A DNA stretch of 64,000 nucleotides from Arion vulgaris (lineage: Eukaryota; Mollusca; Gastropoda; Stylommatophora; Arionidae). Location of the stretch: the NCBI GenBank assembly GCA_020796225.1, contig CM036761.1, forward strand, positions 40,050,428-40,114,427, given 5' to 3'. Every line of letters starts with the position of its first letter. Position 1 is the stretch's first letter. The notes below the pieces were generated by a model that did not search any database, was not told the DNA's origin, and worked only from the letters and a program-made list of their open reading frames with translations. A program made the translations under genes and the position numbers. This document shows positions 43,601 to 50,797 of the stretch, piece by piece.

Positions 43601-44491
43601 GAATCATAAGTGTAATAAATAACCTCCACATATAATATGTGATGTCTCCACAACACGAACAAAACAAGAAGAGATAGTCACAAATACCAGCATTATTGAA
43701 AGATTAAAACAAGCAATTTTGAATTACCTAAAATACAGAACAAAATGGTTCGTCCACATAGTAAGAATGCACACAGATGACACTCGTATATAGTTTTCTA
43801 CATCAGAACATTTGTTTGGAAGAAATGAAAACCAAAAGTAAAAGATGAATAAATGGAGTGTCAGAATCATGAAAATGATGTAGAAATCCATCACTCTTGT
43901 CATCCGAGAAGCTGAAGGCATATACTGAAGACCTCCCGACTCAAGCGGGCAGAAGTACGGGACAGAGCGATACCATATAAATGCGGTACGCTCTCAATTA
44001 TGTGACATGGGTAAGTCTCAGACACTGGAACGAGTTCAAGAATTAGGCGTTCAGTTTGGACATGCCAGACAGTGTCGTCTTCGTGGGAGAAGATATAGTA
44101 ATCAATTTCTCATGGACTTTGGGATGGCTGCTGCAGCGGAGGACAGAGCACGAATGAGAATGCCCAATGTGCCACGACGTCGATCGCATAACATAACATA
44201 TACCGAAGACCACGACGCACTGTGATACTACCCGGTAGTTAATATGTTGAGCTGTGAATCAGAAATGAAAATTAGAGAATCTCAGAAAGAAATGAATGAC
44301 AAAAAAAGATAAATAACCTCAATCTCTTCAGTTGGTGTTGGGGAGGATAAACTGTCATTTGTCGTTCTTTTCTTTGGCTTCCTTTTAACAGGCTGGGCTT
44401 CGATATTATTGTCATCTGCATTCCCTTTCTGGGAGATTGGCGCCAATCCTTTCTTTTTATTTCTTTTGACTGGAACGTCGTCGTCTGCCAT
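31488..44491 (-). CDS. TMEM237: TMEM237, ciliary transition-zone membrane protein (complete, 6 coding exons)
   Basis: TMEM237 is a tetraspan protein of the ciliary transition zone, needed for the membrane gate at the cilium base. Human mutations cause Joubert syndrome 14. Here six - strand exons join in perfect phase: 44491-44318, 41662-41495, 38498-38198, 36196-35884, 33777-33603 and 31667-31488. The product has 436 residues, against 408 in human from memory. The N-terminal 230 residues are basic and low-complexity, with several PRKKK/KKKKKVKK runs, as in the family. Then come DKIFIETS, helix 1 near 257-284 (GLTAGLALWQLVIVFLL), helix 2 near 297-314 ending VSACDR, helix 3 near 340-358 (AVSILLYLAAFILNIVAIRY) and helix 4 near 391-406 (ARSILIILPWFVLSI), with a charged tail. 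Introns carry SINEs, TTAA elements and a 67-bp tandem repeat, but no exon is broken. Confidence 0.88.
31763..32299. repeat. 67-bp tandem repeat in TMEM237 intron 5
   Basis: Eight units of about 67 bp: ATTGTTTTAGCACATAGGTT, TCAGACATAACATAAGGG, TTTAAACCTGCAGGTGGTCTC. Differences are few. Each unit carries two overlapping palindromes, GGTTTAAACC and CCTGCAGG. The array ends exactly where a SINE-C copy starts. Confidence 0.9.
32300..32733 (+). mobile_element. SINE-C copy
   Basis: GTTAGGTGCTCATCTCTCGT and TCGGTTCGCTCCCTTGTCGA form the tRNA-like head. GATCTCAGTGTAGGTGAGAT and AGAGCAGGCTGGAAAGC follow, with a CAATCAAT tail. Confidence 0.75.
32990..33245 (+). mobile_element. SINE-H copy
   Basis: The tRNA-like head is TCAAAGTGGTTAAGCAGTTT with box B GGGGTTCTAATTCCC. 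The body has GCAATGCTCTCGGCAGATGA and ends CTCGGTGCAAAGTAGCCAAT. Other copies: 50144-50372 and 53885-54165. Confidence 0.7.
33603..33777 (-). CDS. TMEM237: TMEM237 exon 5 (helix 3)
   Basis: 175 bases in phases 2-0. FDIGNPTPRFVLRALTMQNG then AVSILLYLAAFILNIVAIRY and DDRMYLYKEYANLFSDNN. The acceptor is tttcttttaccag and the donor is AAT then gtaagt. Confidence 0.88.
33825..34147. mobile_element. TTAA-flanked (piggyBac-like) MITE in TMEM237 intron 4
   Basis: TTAA lies at 33821-33824 and 34148-34151. The ends are CTCTTACAATACGCG and the complement of ...CGTATTCTAAGAG, an imperfect inverted repeat. 323 bp, no coding capacity. Confidence 0.65.
34300..34690 (-). mobile_element. RNase-H LINE 3' end
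   Basis: The - strand gives FPGHAGVRGNERVDILAG, ATISEGAAMDRNDILHALRE, LTRLREMGVNIGAARKERNT, INQHRTGVLCHWTLLDLLRR and SEHIWTCPECYDDSPLITDN. The PGHAGV(R)GNE motif and CPEC knuckle identify the C-terminus of an I-like LINE. Confidence 0.75.
34900..35155 (-). mobile_element. SINE-E copy
   Basis: The complement carries the SINE-E core in worn form (CATGTTGTAAGAGGCAACTG) and the CAACATACAATTGCTCTTAG stretch, ending TTCGAAGAAGAAGATG. Confidence 0.7.
35425..35825 (+). mobile_element. SINE-C copy
   Basis: GATCTCAGTGTAGGTGAGAT, AAGCAGGCTGGAAAGCAGCT, GAGATCTTCCTGTGTAAG and a CAATCAACCAATT tail. It lies in TMEM237 intron 4, about 60 bases downstream of the exon 4 donor. Confidence 0.75.
35884..36196 (-). 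CDS. TMEM237: TMEM237 exon 4 (helices 1 and 2)
   Basis: 313 bases in phases 1-2. It carries HKIFRVITLFLHGLTAGLAL, WQLVIVFLLSSF and YYFLLVLCTVSACD. The GLTAGLALW and STVSAxDR-like motifs are the diagnostic part of TMEM237. The acceptor is atctgatcctcag and the donor is ACAG then gtgaga. Confidence 0.9.
36240..36864. other. TMEM237 intron 3, nothing recognised
   Basis: AT-rich sequence with no element or exon that I can support. Confidence 0.4.
36865..37050 (+). mobile_element. LINE L7 3' fragment
   Basis: It matches 28000-28190. The worn tail reads GGEIVEDRGRRCW and ends MALH, corresponding to the VGSHGT end of such LINEs. Confidence 0.5.
37735..37925 (+). mobile_element. LINE L2 3' tail
   Basis: AATGGAATCATCAAGAGGAA and GAGTTGCAGACATCTTAAAA match the last 190 bases of the L2 copy at 57978-59650, ending ...GGCAAAAAAGCAGAGAATGA. 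Confidence 0.75.
38198..38498 (-). CDS. TMEM237: TMEM237 exon 3
   Basis: 301 bases in phases 0-1, with TTPRKKGGKKKKKVKK, an acidic middle part and PLDKIFIETS at the end. The acceptor is atttttactcaag and the donor is AGCA then gtgagt. The DKIFIE motif is shared with vertebrate TMEM237. Confidence 0.85.
38645..38832 (-). mobile_element. SINE-A copy
   Basis: The - strand head is GTGTTCGTAGCGTTGGACTA with box B GGGTTCAACTCC. The body ends AGTGCTTCTGGATCAAAAAA. It lies in TMEM237 intron 2. Confidence 0.75.
38898..39112 (+). mobile_element. SINE-J, tRNA-headed
   Basis: GTGCATCTGGTCAAATGGAT, TTAGAGCACAGGCTCTCATG and CACAGGTTCAATCTCC look like tRNA boxes A and B. The body includes CATTGCATTAGCCATGCGGC. 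Only one copy is seen here. Confidence 0.5.
39130..39262. repeat. dispersed repeat, third copy
   Basis: CTCCAATCCTGTTTTGCCTT, AAGAAGAGATTTATAGAATG and TGTGTGCGTTCATAAAGTGT, the same family as 28625-28900. Confidence 0.55.
39263..40184. other. TMEM237 intron 2, nothing certain
   Basis: Mostly AT-rich sequence. 39560-39880 may be a very worn LINE segment on the - strand. Confidence 0.35.
40185..40312. repeat. dispersed repeat, fourth copy
   Basis: TCTAATCCTGTTTTGCATAA, AAGAAGAGATTTATAGAACA and TGTGCGCTTCATAAATAATG, the same family as 28625-28900. Confidence 0.55.
40320..40672 (+). mobile_element. LINE L4 3' fragment
   Basis: RVLRISWTEKRTN and KLRYFGHINRHEGMEKE, a shifted frame, then TVGVAKFCSGQAI. 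It corresponds to the tail at 59690-60292. Confidence 0.7.
40770..41465 (+). mobile_element. TTAA-flanked piggyBac-like element with a transposase remnant
   Basis: 696 bp. TTAA lies at 40766-40769 and 41466-41469. The ends are CACTTTTGCTGCCAC and the complement of GTGGCAGTGAAAGTG. Inside, after a subterminal region with GCGACAAAATCGGCG, an acidic stretch reads SDVQNDSFSDFLASDSVKTN then SECDMNLN, like the acidic N-terminus of piggyBac transposases. The rest of the gene is absent, so this is an internally deleted copy. Confidence 0.6.
41495..41662 (-). CDS. TMEM237: TMEM237 exon 2
   Basis: 56 codons, NHPVPRQRRKRSQSLVNDGE to NPNKSQLSDP, including VSTPRKKKRKPK. The acceptor is attttaccag and the donor is CCT then gtatgt. 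A TTAA-bounded element ends only about 25 bases into the downstream intron. Confidence 0.8.
41795..42100 (-). mobile_element. LINE L2-related 3' fragment
   Basis: The - strand has a VGTTPCIQYIEKQRIKWFGH-like stretch (frame broken) and a QAKNTMDR-like tail. It lies in TMEM237 intron 1. Confidence 0.6.
42434..42688 (-). mobile_element. SINE-D copy
   Basis: The complement starts GTGGTTACCGGGGCCCAAAT, has the core CATGTCGTAAGAGGCGACTA and ends CGCAAAGAAGAAGAAG. Confidence 0.8.
42690..43057. other. TMEM237 intron 1, nothing recognised
   Basis: AT-rich sequence without open frames or known elements. Confidence 0.4.
43062..43355. mobile_element. TTAA-flanked (piggyBac-like) MITE
   Basis: 294 bp. 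TTAA lies at 43058-43061 and 43356-43359. The ends are CTCTTTCCATGC and the complement of GGCGTGGAAAGAG. A GCCGCACACTGCG subterminal motif is repeated in altered form 48 bases later. A second copy starts at 52756. Confidence 0.75.
43640..43990 (+). mobile_element. LINE L2-related 3' fragment
   Basis: LKYRTKWFVHIVRMHTDDTR is a worn WFGHLVRM block. The tail, in another frame, has SLLSSEKLKAYTEDLPTQAG. Several stops. Confidence 0.5.
44007..44225 (+). CDS. hypothetical 72-residue ORF inside TMEM237 intron 1, antisense
   Basis: ATG at 44007. It encodes MGKSQTLERVQELGVQFGHA, an arginine-rich middle (RQCRLRGRRYSNQFLMDF) and a short tail ending TYTEDHDAL. I do not recognise it. It follows a LINE fragment, so it may be part of a mobile element. 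Nothing supports it as an independent gene except openness and a less AT-rich base use than the surroundings. Confidence 0.2.
   Translation: MGKSQTLERVQELGVQFGHARQCRLRGRRYSNQFLMDFGMAAAAEDRARMRMPNVPRRRSHNITYTEDHDAL
44318..44491 (-). CDS. TMEM237: TMEM237 exon 1 (start codon)
   Basis: It starts at ATG 44491 with MADDDVPVKRNKKKGLAPIS and has 58 codons. The donor is GAG then gttatt, slightly weak. It is lysine-rich, as the family's N-terminus is. It ends in phase 0 and joins exon 2 as ...PTEEIE then NHPVPRQRR. Confidence 0.8.
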
Positions 44492-45235
44492 ATTTGTTAC
44501 TGAGTTGCTGAGGAAGTAGAACCGACTGTTGTAAAGAGAACTTCAAACACCAGTGATCACACTACATCTTGCACATTTGAAATCAAAAATAGTCGAGATT
44601 TTAGATCACATAGAAAAAAAATAGAAAGAATATAGCGGTCTTGCCTGTTGGGAATAAGAGTCTGAGGTAATTTAATGGAACTGATTTTTTTCTAATTGAT
44701 AAGTATTGTTGTTTATATTATCCTCCTTTTATAATAAAGTAAGCATGGTGTATTGAATTAACCTATTAAACTGCATGGACCAATTTTCAGAAATTGAATA
44801 ATGATTCTGTCTGAAAAATCTGGACGCTGGTTCCCGCGTACTCTGATTCTGAACTGAATCATGATACACTCATACTACTGATATATGTATATAATAATAT
44901 ATCAATAATGTGATGTCTCCAAAGATACTATTATTAAAATTAATTTATCTCAGAGCATACGGCTGTGAGTAAGCGTCTCAACTATTTCTGCTTTGTGCCA
45001 TACTCTTGAGTTCTTGCAAAGAGAATCGGGCTGCTCTGGACACTCAGACGACTGAGTCAGACACTGGTTTTATTTACTTTGCTGTTTTTGTTAGCCGTTC
45101 CAGCTTCCAGGCTACCTTCGCTTCACTCACTTCACTCAGTTAGGAATTTGACTTCTACCTCTTCTATACCTTCTACTTCCTAGTCCTACAATAATTAATT
45201 GCAATTACTCTTACAACGTCAAAAATTTGTAGGAT
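44492..45235. other. 5' flank of TMEM237 (promoter region presumed)
   Basis: No element is recognisable. The 5' UTR and promoter of TMEM237 should lie here. No TATA box or CpG cluster stands out. Confidence 0.3.
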
Positions 45236-47246
45236 CCTAGGGTGGAGACTACAGTAAAACTTAGAAAAATAGCTAAACACGTAAAACAAAGTACTATAGT
45301 TTTACAAAATACATAAACAGTGACGATAAACAACAACTTTTCGACCAAAAGGCCTTTATCAAGCAAACAATACAACAAGAATAACGAATTTTGAGGAACA
45401 CTACAAATGGACGATTACATGTAGAAACATTCAAACCTATCTAATGAAAATCTGGGAATAAAAACGAAATGAGTGCAACACAAAACCGGAAGTGGAAAAG
45501 AAGAGAAACAATATAGTGGATAAATAACATATATATGGAGCAAATACACATATAGATTACAAGGCATGAGATAAGACAGTACTAAGAAGCAAGGAATGTA
45601 ATGCGTTGAGTCCAAGAGGCCGCAAGGTGCCATAGAATGAAATAAAACGGTTCTCCCGGGCGAATCGACTGCGATCATCGGAGGAACATGATCGGATGGC
45701 TGTGACCTGGACATCGTCAGCTCCTGAATGGCCAGTATCATTGAAATGAGTGGCCACAGGAGTCACAGAGCATTGGCGAATATCGCTTAAGTGTTGGGCG
45801 AATCGGTCACTGAGCCTCTTACCGGTTTCACCAATATAGGCCTTGTGGCATCGTTTGCAGGTGATGGCATAGATGATATTGCGGGCGCACACTGAAACTG
45901 TCTTGAATGACATACATAGCTTTTGGAAAAGAGACAGTGCGGGTCTGTATTACATATGCACAAGTATTACAGCGCCGCGCCACACTGGATGGTGCCAAAG
46001 TGACTCTGGATATTGGGCTTGAGGCGGCTGTGTACCAACAAATTCTTGAGGCTTCTGTCCCGTCTGTACGCCACCAAAGGATAGTGTTGGAAGACTGAAC
46101 GTGTCTCAGGATCAGACTGTAGAATAGGGAGATGATGGAATAAGACCTTTTCACCAGGGAACTATGAGGGTGGAAAGTTAAGATAAGTTTGACCCTGTCA
46201 GAATTGGAGGTTCTATGTTGGATGGAAAGGGCCTCCTGGTGAGCAATTAGCTGAACCCGATGCATGGCAGATGTAAGCACATTCTCCGGGTATAGGCGCT
46301 TGCGGAAGAAATCAAACATCTCGTGAGCTCTAGGGAGAAAATTGTCGTCCTCGCTACAGAGGCACGAAGGCGTAAGAGTTGAGAGAAAAGTAAAGAGTCA
46401 CGACAAGCCTGGGGATGGGAAGAGGTATACAGAAGAAAGCTATGTGTATCAGTAAGCTTGTGGTATACTGATGTAGTGATAGTAGATAGGCTGATGGTGA
46501 TAGTGATGTCAAGAAAATGGACACAAGAGGTAGAGATGTGAGAGGTGAACCGAATAGCAGGATTGAAGACATTAATGAAGTTAATGAAGCGTGACAAATC
46601 GGCTTCAGGCATATCGGTAATTCCAATACAATCATCGATGTATCTATGATACAAGGACGGAAGGGGCCATCATAGGTGTTCCATACTAAGTGTTCAAGAT
46701 GACCCATGAATAGACGAGCATAACTGGGTCCCATTTTAGTACCCATGGCGACCCCACTGATCTGTTCAAAGAACTGGTCATTAAACTGAAAGGAGTTGAG
46801 AGTGAGAACTAGTTCTGCAAGACGAAGGAGAGTCGAGGTGGAGACAAGAGGGTTAGTTCTCTTGTCGAGAAAAAAACTGGAGAGCTTGAAGTCCGTCAGA
46901 ATGAGGTATGGAGGTGTACAATGAGCAGACATCAAGGAGGAAGAGCGAGTAAGTCCTGCCAGGCAACAACTTAATAGAAGAAAAAACAGACAAAGTGTGG
47001 TTAGTATCTTTCAAGAATAAATAATACGGTGACATGTTAGAACGCCCTAGACGTTTGGGGTGAAGAGGTCCAATGTCATATGAAGTATTCTTGATATAGA
47101 GATCAAGAGCGTTAGAGGCACCAGGTTTAGGAGTCCAATCATGTTTGCGAGTAGAATACTTGGAGAACATACTCGAGTCGTGATATTCTAAAGGGTCCTC
47201 CTGGTTATGAAAATGGAATTTGAGTCGCAAGCCACGGTGGACGTAG
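45236..47246 (-). mobile_element. Penelope-like element, copy 1 (- strand)
   Basis: The - strand encodes, from 47246 down, an N-terminal part (HNQEDPLEYHDSSMFSKY; DLYIKNTSYDIGPLHPKRLG), reverse transcriptase blocks FLKDTNHTLSVF, GVAMGTKMGPSYARLFMGHL and the catalytic YHRYIDDCIGITDM, and a C-terminal GIY-YIG nuclease domain (NIIYAITCKRCHKAYIGETG; RFAQHLSDIRQ; THFNDTGHSG). A Penelope-type RT plus a C-terminal GIY-YIG domain defines the class. The segment between NMSP and FLKDTNHT, present in copy 2, is deleted. Several frameshifts. The 3' part holds a hairpin near 45340-45365. Confidence 0.88.
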
Positions 47247-49425
47247 GCGTTCTAACATGTCACCTTCCGAGTTTCGTGCTCTATCACACCTCCGTCGATG
47301 TGATGACATTGTTATCAAACCCGCTGATAAAGGTGGTACCATAGTTGTATGGAGCAAAGACCTATACCTTCAGGAAGGCCACAACCAACTACTTAACACC
47401 CTATTCTACAAAACTAGTTCTTCTAGTTCACACTATCTAACAATAGTAAGGTCCGTAAAGTTATCAAGAACCTAATTGCCTCTAAAGACCTTCCTACCGG
47501 CGCATCATCACTATGTGTCATCGGCAGCTGTTTGGGCAAACCCGCATTTTATATGCTTCCCAAAATTCATAAACTCCACAATCCTGGTAGGCCTATTGTT
47601 TCTGCTTGCTCTTGTCCTACTGAACATATCTCCGAATTCCTTGACAGTATCTTCAATCCTATAGTCACCACACTACCTTCATTCTTGAAAGATACTAACC
47701 ACACTTTGTCTGTTTTTCTTCTATTAAGTTGTTGCCTGGCAGGACTTATCGTCTCTTCCTCCTTGATGTCTGTTTACTGTTACATACCTCATTCTGACAG
47801 CTCTCAGTTTTTCTCGACAAGAGAACTAACCCTCTTGTCTCCACCTTGACTCTCCTTCGTCTTGCAGAACTAGTTCTCACTCTCAACTCCTTTCAGTTTA
47901 ATGACCAGTTCTTTGAACAGATCAGTGGGGTCGCCATGGGTACTAAAATGGGACCCAGTTATGCTCGTCTGTTCATGGGTCATCTTGAACACTTAGTATG
48001 GAACACCTATGATGGTCCCCTTCCGTCCGTGTATCATAGATACATCGATGATTGTATTGGAATTACCGATATGCCTGAAGCCGATTTGTCACGCTTCATT
48101 AACTTCATTAATGTCTTCAATCCTGCTATTCGGTTCACTCTCATCTACCTCTTGTGTCCATTTTCTTGACATCACTATCACCATCAGCCTATCTACTATC
48201 ACTACATCAGTATACCACAAGCTACTGATACACATAGCTTTCTTCTGTATACCTCTTCCCATCCCCAGGCTTGACATGACTCTTTACTTTCTCTCAACTC
48301 TTACGCCTTCGTCGCTCTGTAGCGAGGACGACAATATTCTCATAGAGCTCACGAGATGCTTGATTTCTTCGCAAGCGCCTATACCCTGAGAATGTGCTTA
48401 CATCTGCCATGCATCGGGTTCAGCTAATTGCTCACCAGGAGGCCCTTTCCATCCAACATAGAACCTCCAATTCTGACAGGGTCAAACTTATCTTAACTTT
48501 CCACCCTTATAGTTCCCTGGTGAAAAAGGTCTTATTCCATCATCTTCCTATTCTTCAGTCTGATCTTGAGACACGTTCAGTCTTCCAACAATATCCTTTG
48601 GTGGCGTACAGACGGGACAGAAGCCTCAAGGATTTGTTGGTACACAGCCGCCTCAAGCCCAATATCCAGAGTCACTTTGGCACCATCTAGTGTGGCCGTC
48701 GGCGCTGTAATACTTGTGCATATGTAATACAGACCCGCACTGTCTCTTTTCCAAAAGCTACGTATGTCATTCAAGACAGTTTCACGTGTCGTCCGCAATA
48801 TCATCTATGCTATCACCTGCAAACGATGCCACAAGGCCTATATTGGTGAAACCGGGAAGAGGCTCAGTGACCGATTCGCCCAACACTTACGCGATATTCG
48901 CCAATGCTCTGTGATCCCTGTGGCCACTCATTTCAATGATACTGGCCATTCAGGAGCTGACGATGTCCAGGTCACAGCCATCCGATCATGTTCCTCCGAT
49001 GATCGCAGTCGATTTGCCCTGGAGAACCGTTTTATTTCATTCTATGGCACCTTTCGGCCTCTTGGACTCAACGCATTACATTCCTATGCTTCTTAGTACT
49101 GTCTTATCTCATGCCTTGTAATCTATATGTGTATTTGCTCCATATATATGTTATTTATCTACTATATTGTTTATTGTTTCTCTTCTTTTCCACTTCCGGT
49201 TTTGTGTTGCACTCATTTCGTTTTTATTCCCAGATTTTCATTAGAAGGTTTGAATGTTTTACATGTAATCGTCCATTTGTAGTGTTCCTCGAAATTCGTT
49301 ATTCTTGTTGTATTGTTTGCTTGATAAAGGCCTTTTGGTCGAAGCGTTGCTGTTTATCGTCACTGTTTATGTATTTTGTAAAACTATAGTACTTTGTTTT
49401 TATGTGTTTAGCTAGGATCCTAGGG
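47247..49425 (+). mobile_element. Penelope-like element, copy 2 (+ strand)
   Basis: It begins with GGCGTTCTAACATGTCACC, matching the inside of copy 1, so it is 5'-truncated. It encodes DIVIKPADKGGTIVVWSKDL, FYMLPKIHKLHNPGRPIVSA, FLKDTNHTLSVF, GVAMGTKMGPSYARLFMGHL, YHRYIDDCIGITDM and the GIY-YIG domain NIIYAITCKRCHKAYIGETG with RFAQHLRDIRQCS. Frames break at about 47450, 47780 and 48150. The YIDD catalytic residues are intact. The 3' end has the GGCC-TTTT-GGTC hairpin and CTAGGATCCTAGGG. Confidence 0.88.
49321..49348 (+). other. 3' hairpin of Penelope-like copy 2, hammerhead-like
   Basis: TTGATAAAGGCCTTTTGGTC followed by GAAGCG can be read as a worn hammerhead core: a UGAUAA block, stem II GGCC/GGUC and a GAAG in place of GAAA. 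The other copy (- strand, 45364-45338) has GAAA. Penelope-like elements are known to carry hammerhead motifs. Here conserved positions are altered, so activity is doubtful. Confidence 0.35.
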
Positions 49426-50143
49426 AAGCTTACGCCAGACAGATACTGAGATAGTGTTCTGTTGTTTACTACTTACTTACTTGTGTTCATATGATTGTCA
49501 TATGGTATGCTATAATATATAACTATATAAATATATCAACACATTTCTTGTTCTAAAATAATAATTAAATCCCAAATTTTGTTTGTTTTGTTCCATTCAC
49601 TGTCATGAATGGGTTTTTTTTTTGTTTGTTTGTGAATAACCATTAGAACTCCAAGAAATTACAAAACAATTGCTTACGATTACATCAAAATAAATGTATT
49701 GAAAATTATAAAGTTGACTATTTCATAGACAGTTAAGACAGTATTCCAAGTAGGGTAAGTGTAGTTATCGATCTAGAATAAAAACTATGCTAGATAATAA
49801 ATAATGCAGGGAAAACAGTTAGTTAAAAATAATAAGTATACAAAGCTAGAAATAGCTATGCTGAATTACTGACATTGCCAAAAAAAAGAACTTTTAGAGC
49901 TAAACAAAACACAACCTACATATATTTAGTACTATGTTAGTCTAAATTATTTTATCATAATAAAATACATGGTATATACCTGCAACACTCTGTGCTATAG
50001 CTACCAGAATCAACCCTGATAGACACAGTGACCTGATTAAAAATCGTACACTGAATGCACCTTATTAGGCCTATTTATATGAAATCCTCACCTGAAATAG
50101 CAAAACTTATATTTGCATAATTTTATCCAAAATTGCGTAGTTG
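49426..50143. other. upstream region of the SETDB1-like gene, nothing recognised
   Basis: AT-rich sequence with a T run at 49614. A non-coding first exon and promoter may lie here or within the Penelope pair, but none can be identified. Confidence 0.3.
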
Positions 50144-50372
50144 TCATACCTTCAGGGGGCTAAGTAGTTAAGTCTTTGCCTTGTGTCCTAACGATCATGG
50201 GTTTGAATCCGAACTGCACCGTTCTGTTCGCAAGTGCATTTTTTCCATTGACCCTAAAATTGTTGCAGAGTTCGTGCTTTGTGCTATACTCTCGGCAGGT
50301 GGTGTGCCATTTCTGCGGAGAGGGGCCAAGCCATGCGGGTAAAACCCGTGCAATGAAGTAAATCCTTTGGCT
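50144..50372 (+). mobile_element. SINE-H copy
   Basis: The tRNA-like head is GGGGGCTAAGTAGTTAAGTC with box B GGGTTTGAATCCG. The body has CTATACTCTCGGCAGGTGGT and AAACCCGTGCAATGAAGTAA. It ends about 115 bases before the first SETDB1-like coding exon. Confidence 0.7.
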
Positions 50373-50509
50373 ATAGACCTTTTAGATATCTTCAGAAGTT
50401 AATTTCACTCTCCAGATGAGTATTGATTTAATTTTATAGTTGTATACAACAATGACTCATAAAATGCCGTAATATATACATTTCAGATTGCTACTGCCAA
50501 TTTCTGAAG

Positions 50510-50797
50510 ATGGACCTCTCAGTTGGCCAAAATGTTACATCATTTAAACAGATTAGAGATACTGGAGGCAAACCAGATACGAAAGAAGAGGCAATGGATG
50601 TTTCTGAAAATATAGTAAAGTCCAAGAAAGAGGATGATGACGATGATGTTGTTATAATGACAGAAGAAAATTTAGGACAGTCAGGAAGTCAAGATGCATT
50701 AACTGATATTAACAAGATTATTTCTGATGCTAAGGATATTGTCAAAGTGACGGATGCAGAAATTGCAGTCTTGACGCAAGAGTTGAAAAGCATGCAG
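50510..50797 (+). CDS. SETDB1-like exon 1 (start codon)
   Basis: The exon begins at 50487 after tacatttcag, with 23 bases of 5' UTR, and ATG is at 50510. 96 codons. It encodes an acidic head with AMDVSENIVKSKKEDDDDDV and a predicted helix to TQELKSMQ. The donor is CAG then gtttga, weak but phase-correct. At least one further 5' UTR exon should lie upstream. Confidence 0.65.

Noticed and set aside
45415..45741. ORF on the - strand as a separate gene
   Set aside because: Another frame of the Penelope-like GIY-YIG region and its 3' part.
49318..49352. Active hammerhead ribozyme
   Set aside because: Core positions differ from the consensus (TTGATAA for CTGATGA, GAAG for GAAA). Kept only as a hammerhead-like hairpin.
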